Of a stretch of 64,000 nucleotides of DNA, positions 23,755 through 37,700 are shown piece after piece. This DNA comes from Rhodamnia argentea. Lineage: Eukaryota; Streptophyta; Magnoliopsida; Myrtales; Myrtaceae. Positions within the stretch are counted from its first letter, which is position 1; every line of letters starts with the position of its first letter. The DNA lies in contig NC_063151.1 in the NCBI RefSeq assembly GCF_020921035.1, positions 23,938,934 to 24,002,933 of the forward strand, given 5' to 3'. The position numbers and the translations under genes are program-made. Under the pieces are notes generated by a model, which was not told the origin of the DNA, made no database searches, and saw only the letters and a program-made list of their open reading frames with translations.

Positions 23755-24840
23755 AAAATTGAGAGACAAAAAGCTACCAGGAGATGTAATTTAGCATTGA
23801 CTTTGTCGTCTATTTGACTAATGGGAAATCTCTGGCTCCACGTGCAAACTATTTAAGATTATCTACTTTTTTTTTCTTTTGCTTAAAAATGATAAAAAAT
23901 GAACTTTACGGAACGTATGGCTCACTTGTCGCTGTATTTAGCAAATGTCTAAAGTTTTATTTTGATTCTTTTGAGTCTCCGCCTTCTATTTGATTATGAT
24001 AATCTGCTTGGATTGTAATGCTTGTTCATTAATTTTAATTCCGCTTTAGATCGAATTGAACCGATTGTTTCTATATATGTTTTACGACATTTGAAAGCAT
24101 GATAAAGCTAATCTGAAGGTAATTGAATCGGACCAAATCAAACTTGAGTATATTGATTTTGGCACTCGATCGAGCTCGAGTCCATTTTGGACTTTGAAAA
24201 TCTCATTGGATTGAGCTTGGCTATGTGAAATTAGTTTTGCTTTTTAGGTCAAGATTTAGTCTATTTTATGAAAAATAAGTGATTCGAAAAATATTTTCTA
24301 AAAAATGACTGTTCACATAAGTACATAAATGAATTTTTATTATTATTTATGCGAATATTTAAATATAAATTATTATCAATAATGAAAATCTATCCCTAAT
24401 AAAACAATAACTCGAAATCTTCCTCTTCGGTAGTGTAATAAGACGATCCACACGAAATATTTTAAACAATACACGAAATTATTTTTTAAAACATTTTTGA
24501 AAGAAGTTTGGACTCGAGCCCTAAATCTTTGGTTAACGTTATCAACTCGATTAAAACGTGGAAGTTGAAAAAAAATAAAGATTAAAAACATGGATTCTAT
24601 TTACGATTCTGCCCTCGCCTCCTGCTCTTTTGACTGTCGTCTGCGGGACTTGGCCGGTTGGGCGGCGGCCGGGCCTTTCAGTGCTTCACTTCACTCTCCC
24701 CCGGTACACACCATCTCTCTCTTCATCGCTTTCGCTCTGTGCCCCTAAGGGGACTTCGTCTCTCCCTGCAAAGCACCAGAGTCGGCAAATCCAGTCCATA
24801 CCTCGGCGACTCTTCCGTACGATTCACCTCGTTAAGGAAG
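23755..24840. other. Intergenic spacer (LRR 3' side, methyltransferase 5' side)
   Basis: AT-rich with no gene recognised. The last 200 bp (24640-24840) are GC-richer and probably hold the methyltransferase promoter and 5' UTR. Confidence 0.45.
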
Positions 24841-27800
24841 ATGCGACGAACAACGAGAAGCTTGTCCCTGCTTTCCGGCGGGAGCACCAGTTGCACCCGG
24901 TCGCCGTCGCCCTTCATGCGCGGAACGAGTGAAGCGTCGGAGGGTGCTCGCCTCCGCTTCTCCACCGACGGCGGCGACGGCTCGAGGGTGAAGATCTTCG
25001 ACCGCGACCTCAAGCGGAAGCAAGTAATGCGGAGCCCAATCTGAAATTGATAATTTCTCGCTCGCCATTTTCTTGCTTGGTTACCGTTTCGGTTCTTATG
25101 TTGGAATATTCGGCGTGGCAGCGTGATCGAGCTGCGTGGTTGATGCGTCCCGGTGATTGTTTCATTGATTCCGTCGCAGAGAATTTGTTGGATCGTTTGG
25201 AGGTGAGCACTGCGTGGAGTGGATTCTCTGTACTTGATTAGATTGCTTCCACTTTCTTTTGAAATTGGATTTGGGCACAGAGAGATATGGGGGGGGGCGG
25301 GAATTGGTTCTTCTGTTTGCATTTAGTTTAGTTTTCTCAATTATTGTGCTTATTTTGTGAATGTGATCGCCTCTCCTAGGACTGTAAGAAAACATTTCCA
25401 ACAGCATTATGCTTAGGTGGTTCCCTGGAAGCTGTCAGGCGCTTGTTACGCGGTCGTGGTGAGTGTCTAATACCTTGGATACAGCTATGAACTAAGGATC
25501 TTTTTGTCCTCATCAATTTACTGCTATTACAGTTTGCATGTTGGAGATAAGCATGCTTGCATGTATGAAAATCTATTATGCAGCTCCATAGTGATTTTAT
25601 GAGCACTACTTTCGATTTTTGAGGAAGCTTAGTAGTTTATGGCTTCATCCTCAACCAAGCAAAACATCACATTTCTGATAGACTCAAGCAAAAATTTTCA
25701 ACATTTTGCAGACTTGGTAAATACTGTTTATGCTATTCATATAACATGATGAACATTATTCCTTTTCTGACGTAAGGTGCCATTCAAAAGCTCATTATGA
25801 TGGATATGTCATGTGACATGATACAACAGTGCAAAGGGCGGGAGCAAGATAAATCTGATAAGAACATTGAGACGCTGCATGTCGTTGGTGATGAAGAGTT
25901 TTTGCCTATGAAGGAAAGGTGTAGATCTGGATATAAGTTCTATTACATAATTTACTTGGCTGGGCAGTATTTATTATTCAATTCCTAATGGTCTGTGTTT
26001 TTGGAAATAAAGTTCTCTAGATCTGGTTCTCAGTTGTTTGGGTCTACACTGGACAAATGATCTTCCTGGAGCGATGATTCAGGTATGGGTCTGCTTGTTC
26101 CTGTTGTCATTAGTGCAATCTGATCATGAATTCCTTTTTGGCAACAATATGGTGATGTAGGATAGAGGGAAAGTGGAATTTTTGGGAGCATATGGACTTT
26201 CCAAAAAATTCTGTTGTGGAGGACACATCGAATTGGTTTACTCATGCAACTGGATGTTTCTTTGATATTAGAAAAAAGGCACCATAAAATTGATGTCTCA
26301 GCATGCATTGCATACATAAGTTACTTGAACAAAACAGAGCAAAGTGACTTTCACTGCTAAATTTCATGCTGGAAAGTAGTTTCTTGGAGCTTAAGTTGGT
26401 CAAACTGTGTGATGTCCGCTGCCAAGTTCTCTTGATTTAAAAACTTCATCATTTCAGCATCAGAGCTTGCCCTCGACTAGCTCAGACAAGTAGACTGACT
26501 GAGTCTCCACCTCTTATATGATAATTCACAACATGGATTGATAATATGTAATCAGGTCTTAATTTCCTTCAGATTTCTATACTTCTCCTGGGAGAGTCGG
26601 AGTGAGTTTTGTTATCACTGATTAGGACTTATGATTTTTGTGAGATTATCGAAGACAGTTAAGGCTCATGACGAGGATGATAGCAGTCCTTTATTTTTAT
26701 TTTTGTTTCTTTATGCTGTTTAGAAAGTTCTTCTACAGAATTTTTTATCTAGATCTCTTTGCTGATATATGGTAATGCATGATAGTCTATGTTCATTTGA
26801 AGCTCAGACAGTTGTTTTATTATTTTTTGACAGTGTAAACTGGCATTGAAGCCTGATGGCCTCTTTCTAGCAGCTATTTTGGGTGGAGAAACCTTGAAGT
26901 TGTCGAATTTTCTCTTATATATATTTATCTCATTTTTACCATAAGGATTGCATCTCTAATTGTTTCTTTTGTATTTTATTCCTGTTACAAGGGAACTTAG
27001 AATGGCATGCACTATAGCACAAATGGAACGTGAAGGAGGCATCAGTCCAAGAATATCTCCTCTAGCACAAGTATTCTTCAAATTACTCTTGCTTGCTGTC
27101 TGAGAGTTATACTTCCTTTGTCGGTGGTTAGATAAATTTGGCAGCTGTAGTCTTGCATGCGTGCTTCACATTATGGGCTTGCGCATAACTGATTTGGTGT
27201 ATATACATTTGTGGTAATAAAATCTTGAGTCCTATGTCCTCTGTAATTGCTGTTTCTGATTCCAGTGGATCTTTCTTCCATATATAAGGTCAGCTGAAGG
27301 TAGGATTCATGATCCTTGCATTAATGGTTATCACATTTTCCCTTACTTAGCAACCATTAATTGGTGTGTTTCAGGTGCGAGATGCTGGTAATTTGTTGAC
27401 TAGGGCAGGTTTCTCCCTTCCAGGTGTTGACGTGGATGAATACGTAGTGAGATATAAAAGTGGTGAGATGTGGTTTTGATGCTTGTGCTTGCTATTCATA
27501 TGTTCTCTACCAGCGTGAAATGACAGCTCAACTATGAAGTTCTGTTTTGACTTCATGGTGACTGCTAGTGTGTAACTCACTGTTGTGAGTTAAACTATAA
27601 CCAGAGATGCTGAATCTTTAGGGCCATTGATTAATATCTGAGAAAAGGCTGTTGTTGAAAATTTTGCAAAGACCTCTATTTGCCCATTCTCTGTAGTAAT
27701 CCTTAACAGGTCTATTGTCACTCTCTGGCACAAAGTGCTGTGTAGCCCTACATGTTTTATCGGCACATGAGAGAGGATTCATTATATAAGGGCGTCAAGT

Positions 27801-28944
27801 CAGGGCAGTACTTTTATTTCCGTCTATTGGAGGAAATCTAGGAGTAGTGAGCAACAGATGAAGTAGGTTCTGATTGGTTTGCATAAGCTCCATTTGGGCA
27901 TAGTAAATGCAAAGTTTACTGACTCAGTTGCCGATAAATCCTCTTTTTTATTGTTCTTTTCTGGTCAGAAGTTGTTGGGCATCTTCTCATTTCAGATATG
28001 CTAGTTGGTGCATGTTAATTTACAGGCCTTAAAAATTTAGGTCTTGATTCGATCCTCTAATTGCCCTGAGTTTATAACTCAATGCAACAAGAATGTTTAA
28101 ATCGATGTTAGATACTCTGTTTCCTTTATCTTCCGCCATGCTTATATATGTAATGTCTTTTTATAGCATTCTGTGGTTCTTGGCTTTGTACTTACAACTA
28201 TCAGCGTCAATATGAATGGTATTTTTCATCTTCTTTTCTCCTCTGCTTTCTGGTATAGCTTTGGAGCTGATAGAACATCTCAGGGCAATGGGCGAGACTA
28301 ACGCTCTTCTACAAAGAGTTCCTGTAAGACGACCTTATAAATTGTGAATGTTCTTCCCTTACTCGCTGTTTCCTTTGGGTTAGCTCCTGTGCACCCAATA
28401 AAATTAATGAGAACTTTGTTCGTTCATAAAACCAGATTCTAAAAAGGGAAACAGCTCTGGCAACTGCAGCAATCTATGAGTCGATGTTCGCTGCCGAAGA
28501 TGGAACCATCCCTGCAACTTTCCAGGTAGCCAGAGTATCCACTTCCTGCTGTGGATTCTCATCTTTGTGTTGTCTCCTCTGTTTTGAGTTTTCTAAGTGG
28601 AAACTTTACAAGCTAAGAAGAATCATATTTTACCTTCTCGAAGAGCTGTTTAATACTGAAAGATTGGACTATTGAGGAGAAGTGTAGTGTGCTGGGATGA
28701 GAACGTTTCATATACTCGACACTACTCATAAAAACGTTTCCCTTCCTTTGTGAATGTGGGTCGATCAAATTCAGTTGTTAGACATCTTCCTTTCCGTCAT
28801 CTGGGTTTCAAATTATTACTTATTTCGTAGGTAATCTATATGACGGGCTGGAAGGACCATCCAACTCAGCCAAAAGCCAAACAAAGGGGATCTGCGACCA
28901 TATCCTTCAAGGACATCCGGAAGCAGTTTGGCGATGGCAGTTAA
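24841..28944 (+). CDS. Mitochondrial SAM-dependent methyltransferase-like protein (NDUFAF5/At1g22800 type), 351 aa
   Basis: Exons: 24841-25023, 25122-25202, 25380-25458, 25777-25918, 26013-26082, 26834-26898, 26992-27070, 27375-27462, 28259-28323, 28436-28525, 28831-28944. All are GT-AG and sum to 1056 nt. The N-terminus [14 protein letters not shown] is Arg/Ser-rich, as in a mitochondrial presequence. Then come [19 protein letters not shown], the family signature, and a class I methyltransferase core with CLGGSLEAV (about 99-107) at the SAM site, MMDMSCDM, and [12 protein letters not shown]. The C-terminal part has [22 protein letters not shown] and [10 protein letters not shown]-like [10 protein letters not shown] wording. 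Animal NDUFAF5 hydroxylates an arginine of complex I subunit NDUFS7; a role in complex I assembly is inferred from the family. The Gly-rich loop is GG rather than GxGxG, as in this subfamily. Confidence 0.92.
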
Positions 28945-30119
28945 TCACTCCCTGTTTCGAGAGATAAAAAATTTTCAGTGGTCCAGTGGCTGAAAGTTTG
29001 GACGGTCTCCCAGAAAGAGAAGGCCTGGCTTCCCATCTAAGAACCTCAGACTAGGGTTTTCCGGGATGTATTTGTCATTGATAGGAGATAGATAGGGTGA
29101 AGGAAGACGAGGTCCATCCTGTTTGCTGGGCGAGAGTACTCATGTAAAGATGCGGGTCGCATTCGAGGGTCCAATGTGGAAGTTAAGATCCCCTGGAAAC
29201 TCTCCAAAATCAGGTTTCGGGATAGAGTGCCCTTACTGCGCCGCGTTGATCTCCGGTCAAATCACCTTGTGGGGTAGCAACTCTCCTCATCTTTCAAGTG
29301 CTAGAAGATCACTCCTTTTCATTTGGTTCCCGCCAAGTCTCTCTTCCTTACGTGATGGCCCTTATGGGCAGGACTTAGATAGTTTAGCGGCCTTGCACTT
29401 TTTGAACACTTCCATATCTGTAATAAAGCACCACACGGACAGATAGCATGTTAGAATTCAATTCATGATCTCTAGAATCGATTTTCCGAATGAATCCTTC
29501 GCGCAGGAATCTTTAGGAAACAATCTTATGTCGTCCTAAGATGGCTGCGTCCATATTAGACCCTTAGAGCAAGGTTGTATGCAGGGTTGTGCCAATTTAG
29601 CTGAAGTTGTACTTTCGAATGGTGACTATTCCGTGGGAAGGCTTATTTGGAACTCAACAGCACCGCATTCAGCTTCAATGTTTCATACGACTCTTCTAAT
29701 CTGTTATAACGTTGTTGAGAGTTTAAAAAAACAATTGGCGGATCTATAAACTCTTCCATGCTAAATGCACCACGGTTCTTCGAACAATTTCGAGGGGAAA
29801 TGTCCGCATTTTAAATAATCTTCGGACTTTTTAGCCTCCTTTTTTTTTTTTTCTAGAAGTAAGTAGAAAGAAACCATTTAATTTAAATACAGTTAGAATA
29901 TCTTTGACCCTTTTTTTTTGTGCTTTTAATTCCTTTTTGAGATTATTTTTATTATAAAATTGCGCAATTTTATTTTTTTGGTCAAATAAAATTGCGCAAT
30001 TTACACGCGCGCAAATGCGTCGACTTCTTTTTTGAATCGCAGAGACACACCGCCTCGCTCCTTGGCAATTGGCATTCATGCAAACACAAAATTGAACGAG
30101 GACTCTCTCTCTCTCGGAA
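28945..30119. other. Intergenic spacer with a tail-only insertion
   Basis: No gene is recognised. It contains T-rich tracts (29838-29853, 29910-29920) and the 15-bp insertion with 17-bp direct repeats at 29954-30002. The leader of PTD (CTCTCTCTCTCTCGG) ends the region. Confidence 0.5.
29954..30002. mobile_element. Tail-only retroposon footprint A
   Basis: The 17-bp word ATAAAATTGCGCAATTT occurs at 29954-29970 and exactly again at 29986-30002. The two copies are separated only by TATTTTTTTGGTCAA. This looks like a target-site duplication around a 15-bp insert whose minus-strand reading is TTGACC plus an A-tail. Confidence 0.6.
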
Positions 30120-33052
30120 ATGGAGAACACCATCACTCGCAGCGAACGATGTGGAACGCCTCTCTTTCCATCAAAAGCCGCGTCAAGTTCAGGTGATTCC
30201 TCTGCTTTTCGCTACTGTACCGCTTTCAGTCCCGCCTGGATGATCGAGGATGATCGTAAGTGCATTCGAAAACCTGCTATAGGGAACTATTTTGGCGCGC
30301 CGTGAGGACGTTCCTCCATAATTCATCCGCTATCGTTGAGAAACCTCTGGATCTTGTTCTGGATTCATCATCACTTGTCGGATGGTGCTTTTGCCGCTGA
30401 ATAAAATGACTGATCGGAGTATTGGAGGACGGATGATCCGACTGGCTGCAGGAAATGTAGCTCGATAATCGTAGAAACAGGACACGAACAGGAATTAGTG
30501 GCTCGATTCTGATCCTTCATGGTAACTAAGATGCAAGATGCGTTTCCATTTTCCTTTGCTGGTTGTTTCATGGCTACAGTTGAAATCTCGGATTCGGACT
30601 CTTGCAATACGAAAGCAATGAGAGTACATAGCTGTTGTGTTATGGCTGAATGTTCATATGCTCTTCGGCTTCCGTCAGTCGAAATCCCTGCGTGAATTTC
30701 ACACTCTTCTCATTATGTCTCGATTCAATGTTTTTAATACTAGTACATGAGAGAAGCTGGACCTGCAAGTGATAACCGGTAAGATTGCAGGAATCGATCT
30801 TAAGGCAGTTTGTCTACCTCTATTCTTTTAAAAATACAATGTTGGGAGAAGTTAAAAGAAACTTGTGATGATGGCTTTCTCTAGCTATATCTAGTTTCTC
30901 TAGAGCCCAGATTAGAGATAATTTGGGAAATGATTTTTCATTTTTGTTAAGGAGTATAAGTCTTGGACTCTTGGATAAAGTCCTATTCTAACATTATTTT
31001 CACACGGTATAGGTAGACATTTCAGTTGATGGCTATTCTTATTGCCATGGCAAGCATTTGCTTGGTAAATCATTGTGCTGAGCAGCCTGGGATGAGCTTA
31101 GCCGTATGTGCTTGCAGGTGGTGCAGGGGTTTGTATGATGAGAACAACTTGGAGAAGCGGACAAGACGAGTCTTTTATCTATTTCATCTCCTCCTTTCTC
31201 AGTTCAAATTCTTTCCGGCTTAACTTTGTCCCCATTGACCCGGTAATTCAGCCGCTGCTTCCATAATTATCCCCAAGATGTTACTCAATTTTTATGATGT
31301 GTTCTTTCAGGACTTTATTTTCAACTGTGGGGGTCTGTCAGCGGCTTTTGTCTTTATAACGAATTGGGAGTGCAACCTCATTCCATATATGTTCAAGAGG
31401 TTGTTTATTTGCTTTATTTCAAGTTTCCTGCTCTATATGATGGGGCTTGATTTGATAACTGGATTAGGATTCAGAAACTGAAGGAGGAATTTGCACACTT
31501 TTATGTCGTTGTCACTCTCCAAACAAAGGAGCAAAATGATTCTTTCGTCCACTCTTACTTCAGGTAAGTGTTACATTCATATGCATCTCACTTGTGGCAG
31601 TGGATGTTAGTAAAGATACCGTCTCTTTGGTTATGGCAAAGATTTGGAATGGAGCTTGGCAGGCCAACATTGGTTCCTGTTCCTGACGTAGAGATGGGTT
31701 TTGAGAAGATTGTCAAGATAGCTCTCTCCCTTGGGGGTACACCTTATCCCTGCTGGCTATAGTTGATAAATCTCTGTAGCATATATCCACAGTTAATTGC
31801 CATATGAATTGCAGTCAGCAAGCAGCAGCATGCCGTATGGAAATTGAAGGCTGAGGTCAGTTCACCTCAGTTGGGTGATTATTTAAATGTCTTCTAGGTT
31901 TCTCGAAGCTAGTCCTCAACTCCATTTAATATGATTCCCTCGTTCATCACCTTCAAGAGGATGCGGTCAATGCAAAGGATGGATCTCTTTGTTGGAATCG
32001 TCACATCCATACCTGGCATCGACAATCATGATGCTAATTCGGTAATTTTACCAAGTTCACGGCAACTTACTACTTTGAATTATTTGCCGTCCAATCTTTT
32101 CAAATCATCAAATAGTCAAAGACCTATTTTTTGGTTCCTTCCACAATAAGCTACCTGACGGAAGCTGGGCTATTCTGATATGCTCTAGCAAGAAAATATG
32201 GTTGCCCATCGCTTGTGAGCTTTCAATAGAGGCACCACAGTTAATTGCCGATTTCACTGCACTGCAAAAAACTTGTCTTATCAAGTTGAAGACATATTGA
32301 ACTAACTAAAGGGGGAAACTTGGAACCATGGAATGAACTTTTAGATGTTTTCTGCAGCCTTTCCATGGCTTCTTGTGCGTCTTTATTCCAATAAGGAGCT
32401 GGTCTGCAATGTTTCTGTACATTGTTATGAATTTCATTCTGTTGCAATGGCTATTTCCTGTTGTGTAGACCTTAATAAACAAAATAGCCTCTATTGCAAA
32501 TATGTCTCTGCAGATGTTTATCCATGTAGGTATTAGCAAGCACATCCAGATTTATCTGCTAAGCGAAAAATTGTACGGACTTAAAAAGGGATTTTACTCT
32601 CTGCAGTAATCTATTCTAAAAGAATCTGAGATGGACTTGTATGGGTATGAGGTGTATCAGAATCTATATTTTTAACCCAGGATTCATTAGCTTCATCCAT
32701 GTAGACTGCACTGGGAGGTAATATTTTACCAATATCCGATATCCTCCTCTTCAATGTCAGATGGTGTTCGGATATGGGCAGCAGCCAGGATATTTTGTCT
32801 GAAATTAATTGTAGATTTTGCACTTGGAGTTGTAAGATCAACATCACATTTTTTTTTCTCTTCATCCTTTCTTTGACTGATTCCTGATTTTCCTGTATTC
32901 AGCTCAACCAAGCTATTGGTTCCATTGAAGCAATTGCTAAGGCATCAAAGGAAGACATTTTGGAGAAAACTGACCTTTCAGCCGAGAAGGCAGACATTAT
33001 CAGGAGGTTTTTCAGAGATCCCAAGTTTTACCTCAGCCCCAAGTTGAGTTGA
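30120..33052 (+). CDS. PTD: PARTING DANCERS (PTD), ERCC1-like meiotic crossover protein, 271 aa
   Basis: PTD partners the XPF-like protein SHOC1 in class I (interference-sensitive) meiotic crossover formation. Exons: 30120-30255, 31118-31242, 31311-31399, 31468-31563, 31642-31736, 31815-31855, 31958-32041, 32903-33052. All are GT-AG and sum to 816 nt. Recognisable blocks are [11 protein letters not shown] (exon 1), [16 protein letters not shown] (exon 2), [17 protein letters not shown] and [15 protein letters not shown] (the ERCC1/Rad10-like nuclease-fold region without a nuclease active site), [12 protein letters not shown], and [10 protein letters not shown]-terminal helix-hairpin-helix ends [14 protein letters not shown]. 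Exon 2 could start 9 nt later (see findings). The product identity is firm; exons 1-2 carry the most uncertainty. Confidence 0.88.
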
Positions 33053-34747
33053 TGCAAGGATTGTCATCACACCGAATGGATCTATTTGCTCACCAGCTTA
33101 TTGTGCTTAGCCGGAAGTATCTGTATCTCTACTAACCGGACAAACGCGGAAGTGCATTTTGGAGTGAACTTCCATTGTAGGATTTTTGAATGATTAACTC
33201 TTGATATCTTTTCAAACCATCTTCTAGTCTTCCTTGATCGCTATTGACAGCAGAACTTCATCCTTGTTTCCTACTGCCCCTGATAAAAGAAAGTAGTTAC
33301 AGTTCATTAGCTTGGTGGTTTAATAAGAAGTGCAGGTTCGACATGAACTTGCTTCTCCATGTTCCATTCAATTTTGCTTCTTGTTCTATGTTGACTAATT
33401 TGCCTCGTGTACGTCTAGTACTATTGAAGAATTCCCTTTTCTTGGTTTACTTATAACCACGAATCTTAAGTTAGATTGCTGGTGTGATGTGCTGTCTCGT
33501 TGTCAATTTTTATCATCAAACCATAAGTTCCAGAGCTAGGGGTGATACTGTTTAGTCGCTGCAGCAAAGTACACAGGTTAATAAGAAAACTGGAGAATCG
33601 AATTGGTGTTTAAGGAACTGAGAGAGAGAGATTCTAACAGTTCGAATATACTGAACTCACACGTGCTGTAATCCATCAAAGTACACAGGTAGGTATTCAA
33701 CATTCAAGACGGGATTCTTGTCTAGTAGAGTTTGTGCACTGTTGATTCAAAGGGATGGCTTCATGGCCAGCACTTTTTCAAGCGGAGGCATTCGGTTCTC
33801 ATTCTAAGTAAGGCAAGAGCATCGAAATCGAGCCAGCATGCGAGCGCGTGTGCTGCCGTTCAAGATTCTCAGAGTTCACATTGGATAAACACCCTTTCGT
33901 CACTGGACTCATCCAACATCATTATAAAAGAGTGTTTTTATCTTGTACTTCTATTGTATCAATTCTCATTTTAACGGTCAACTTCTCCCATAATAATATC
34001 TATGCTATCTAGTATTGTCATAATATCAGCCAATTTTATTCTTTTAACTAATTGAGGAATAATTTGCCAATTGATAAAATTAGGTGGACGAATTTTCCGC
34101 CTATAAGGAAAACCACTCCGATCTCCCATTAAAAAAATTCCCAAATCTCTTTTTGGGATTTCAACTTTTACATAAAGTTCTTATTTCGGCAATTTAAAAA
34201 TAGGAAAATGTTTTTTTTTTTTTTACTTATGAATCGGTATACAAAATCATTTCATTTGGAATCCCTTTTCTAACAAAGCATCGAGTTTCTAAATTCTCGC
34301 AGGGCTCTCCTAAAATTCCTTCCGGAACCTATTGGATAATTTTTATAGATTATGTTATTTCATCGATTCGGACTAAATAGCGTGGCGATGAATCTCCTTC
34401 TTTTTGCCAATTATTTCCGTTGAACAAAGTCGAACTAGACTTCCCCCGTCGTCTGTGTCTGGCGGCACAAGTTCAAGAGAAGACACGGTGGCAGAAGAGT
34501 TGCTTCTAAGCAATCGCAAAATCACTCTGTCTCTCTCTCACCGCAAACAGGGAGTGGGGGTCGTTGAGACGTCAGATCAAGGCATGGACAAAAGCAAGCG
34601 GCTCCATCGCCGTTTTCCATTTTCCATGTCGCCACGCCACTCGTCCGGCGGGGGGCGTCAAGCATTCCTGTCTCCTCCTCCTCTTCCTCCTCCTCCTTCC
34701 CCATCCTCAGCGTCGCTGCACCTAATAAGTAATTAGTGTCGGAGACG
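33053..34747. other. Intergenic spacer
   Basis: No gene is recognised. The last 350 bp before 34748 include (TCC)n-type pyrimidine tracts (34670-34700) and probably hold the promoter and leader of the next gene. Confidence 0.45.
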
Positions 34748-37700
34748 ATGAGTGGTCCTTCGCGGTTGCCGCCGCCGCCGCTTCTCCTCCTCCTCCTTCT
34801 GCTACTGCCTCCGGCGGATGCTTCTTCAGATGGGTATTACGCATCGGCAATTGGAGACCCTGGAATGAAGAGCCCCAACGTCAGAGTCGGCTTCGAAGCT
34901 TGGAACTTCTGTAACGAAGTGGGCGCGGAGGCTCCCTCCATGCCCAGTCCCCGGCTTGCCGATTGCTCCGATTTGCTCTGCCCTGTCTTCCCCGGTTCGC
35001 CATTTTACTGTCCCTTCTCTTCTATTCAATCATTTCACTCTAAAGAAATTTCGTTTCACTTGGAATATGATGATTCTCGCCTAAACTCGTGAACCGCGAT
35101 CTCTGAAATACCCTCATTTCTTTTTCGAGCTAGAATTCGGGTTGTTATCCTTCTCTGTCGTCTTGAGATGGATCTGACTGCGAATAATATTGCATGTGCC
35201 TAAAGTAGCTCTTCTAGATTAGGAAAGGCGTGGGCTTTCACTTTTCGCTCCCCATCTGCGTGCTCAGTGTTTTTCCTTTTGTTGTCTCTTGATGATGATG
35301 CTTCTGTATTGTTGATCGTTTTTGTTTGGATCCACTGATGTGTTAGGTTTAAGTTTCACCCCTTCTGATAATGGGAGCGAATGCGTGGTCCATCAAAAGG
35401 TGAAGGAATCAGACAACAATTTAAGGGCTGGCGACGCATTTCGTCTGGAGGGTTTTCAGCCATACGAAGATCCGGATTTGTATGCGGCAGAGAAAGAACT
35501 GTACCTCGGTTCTCTCTGTGAGACGAATGATTCTGCGGAACCGTGGCAGTTCTGGATGGTCATGCTCAAGAATGGTAATTTCGATAAGAATACCACGCTT
35601 TGTCCTGAGAACGGGAAGAAAGTTGGCAAAATAGTGACCGATAGGAGCTTTCCATGTTTTGGCAGCGGCTGCATGAATCAGCCCTTGGTGTTCCATAATC
35701 AGTCAAAATTGTTTGGTCCTGATGGCAAAATGGCATCGTTGACTGGAGGTTTTTATGGGACATACGACCTTGATGCTGATTTGAGCAAAGATGATGGAAA
35801 CAGGTCGTACTTTTCTGTCTCGTGGCAGAAGAATATGAGCTCAGGAAGTTGGATATTTTCCCAAGTATTGAGAACAAGTGCCAAGTATCCTTGGCTTATG
35901 TTGTATCTACGGGCAGATGCAACAAAAGGATTTAATGGTGGTTATCATTACCCAGGTCGGGGAATCATGCAAAAGGTTCGTTCATTTGTGTACTTCTAAT
36001 TACAGTGAAGTTTTCGCTTTGCGTTTTGTTGAATCTATAAAGTTTTCGGAGAAGTTCAACTGATGTTTAACCAAGGGTAGAAGGAATCTGCAAATAGGTC
36101 AATATAGGGACCAAGGCCTTTTCTACATTCTACTCAGCATAGGCTGAATGGAAGGTTCCTCCTCGTTTGTAATTTGGCAAGTTAGTGAAGCGTACTTGAT
36201 TGAAGTCGGATGCAGTCTTTTTGGTTCTTGAGAATGGTCGCCACCTCAAAACCTAGGATTCAATAACTTGTTGGGGACTAGGAGGCTTTTTTTTTTTTTC
36301 CCTCCACTTTCTGTCCCCATGTGAAATTGTTTCGACCTCAGACTAGGGTAGAAGTGGATTTTCTTTGGTTTTCGTGGAGCTAAGCAGGGTATGCTCTTTG
36401 GTCTGCAAACCTATAGTTCCGGGCACTTTCTCCATATATCTTCGCACCAATGCATAGTTACTAATGTCAAATAAGCAGGTAATTGTTGTATCAACGTCAC
36501 ATAAGGGCAAAAGGAAACAACGAGATCAAATAGTCAAAGCAGGAAAATCAATACCCTCCAAAGTTCTGCTGTTTGAATCAGAATCTGCGAACCTACGAAT
36601 TCACCAATTATGAGTTGGGAGATCCCAATTGATATAGCCATATCATTGATTTCGCGCATTTAAAGTTTGTGTTATGTGATCCAATTCCTGGAAGTGACAG
36701 TTTATTGTGATTTTTTAGTTGCCAGAATCCCCCAACTTCAAAGTAAGATTGACTCTTAATGTGAAACGTGGCGGAGGGCCTAATAGCCAATTCTATCTAC
36801 TCGATATAGGAAGCTGTTGGAAGAATAGCGGAGATCCCTGTGATGGCGATGTACTCACAGACGTGACTAGATACAGCGAGATGATAATCAATCCAGAAAC
36901 TACAAGCTGGTGCAGACCAGATAACCTTGTCTCTTGTCCTCCTTACCATGTCAGTGTTTCTGGTGAGATCATATATAGAAACGAGTCTTCTCGGTTCCCC
37001 TATGCTGCTTATCATCTATATTGCGGCCCTGGGAACGCCAACTATTTGGATAAACCATATGATATCTGTGACCCTTATAGCAACCCACAAGCACAGGAAC
37101 TTGTTCAACTTCTCCCACATTCTGAATGGGCAATCCATGGCTATCCTGAAAAGCAAGGTGACGGATGGGTTGGGGATTCTAGGACGTGGGAACTTGATGT
37201 TGGAGCTCTGTCCAGTCGTCTATATTTTTACCAGGTCAGTTGCACTCTTCTGCCATTTTATGATAATCATAATCTCCGTGCTGTATATAGCATATTAACT
37301 TGCCGGGTTTTCAGCGGTTGATGTGCTGAATGTGGTCATTATGCGCCTATAGGAATACTTTTGGTTTGCGTGGTTTTTCTATACTGTGTATTGGGTGCGC
37401 TCTGCTGTACCCTGTGCTGCCTACAGCATAAACAAAGAGGGAACAGACAGATTTGCATGTCCACCTTGACTAACCAATCTTAGCAGTCTCAAAACGAAAG
37501 GGCCTACTTCCTGTGTCCAATCTTGACTATCCAATATTCCCGTGTCCTGTCCTTTTCTTTACAAGGGTTGAAAAAGGAATACAACATGTCCCGGTCTTTC
37601 AATTCAAGCAAACTGAGTTTCCTTGTAATTTGATATTCATCAGCCATGAAAAATGGCTTTTGTTACTAATAATTGATACTTGCAGCTGATCAGGCACGAG

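Noticed and set aside
23047-23769. 240-codon minus-strand frame opposite the LRR gene
   Set aside because: An antisense shadow of LRR codons, with no recognisable family.
29123-29446. 107-codon frame downstream of the methyltransferase
   Set aside because: No family resemblance and no splice partners; composition like a spacer.
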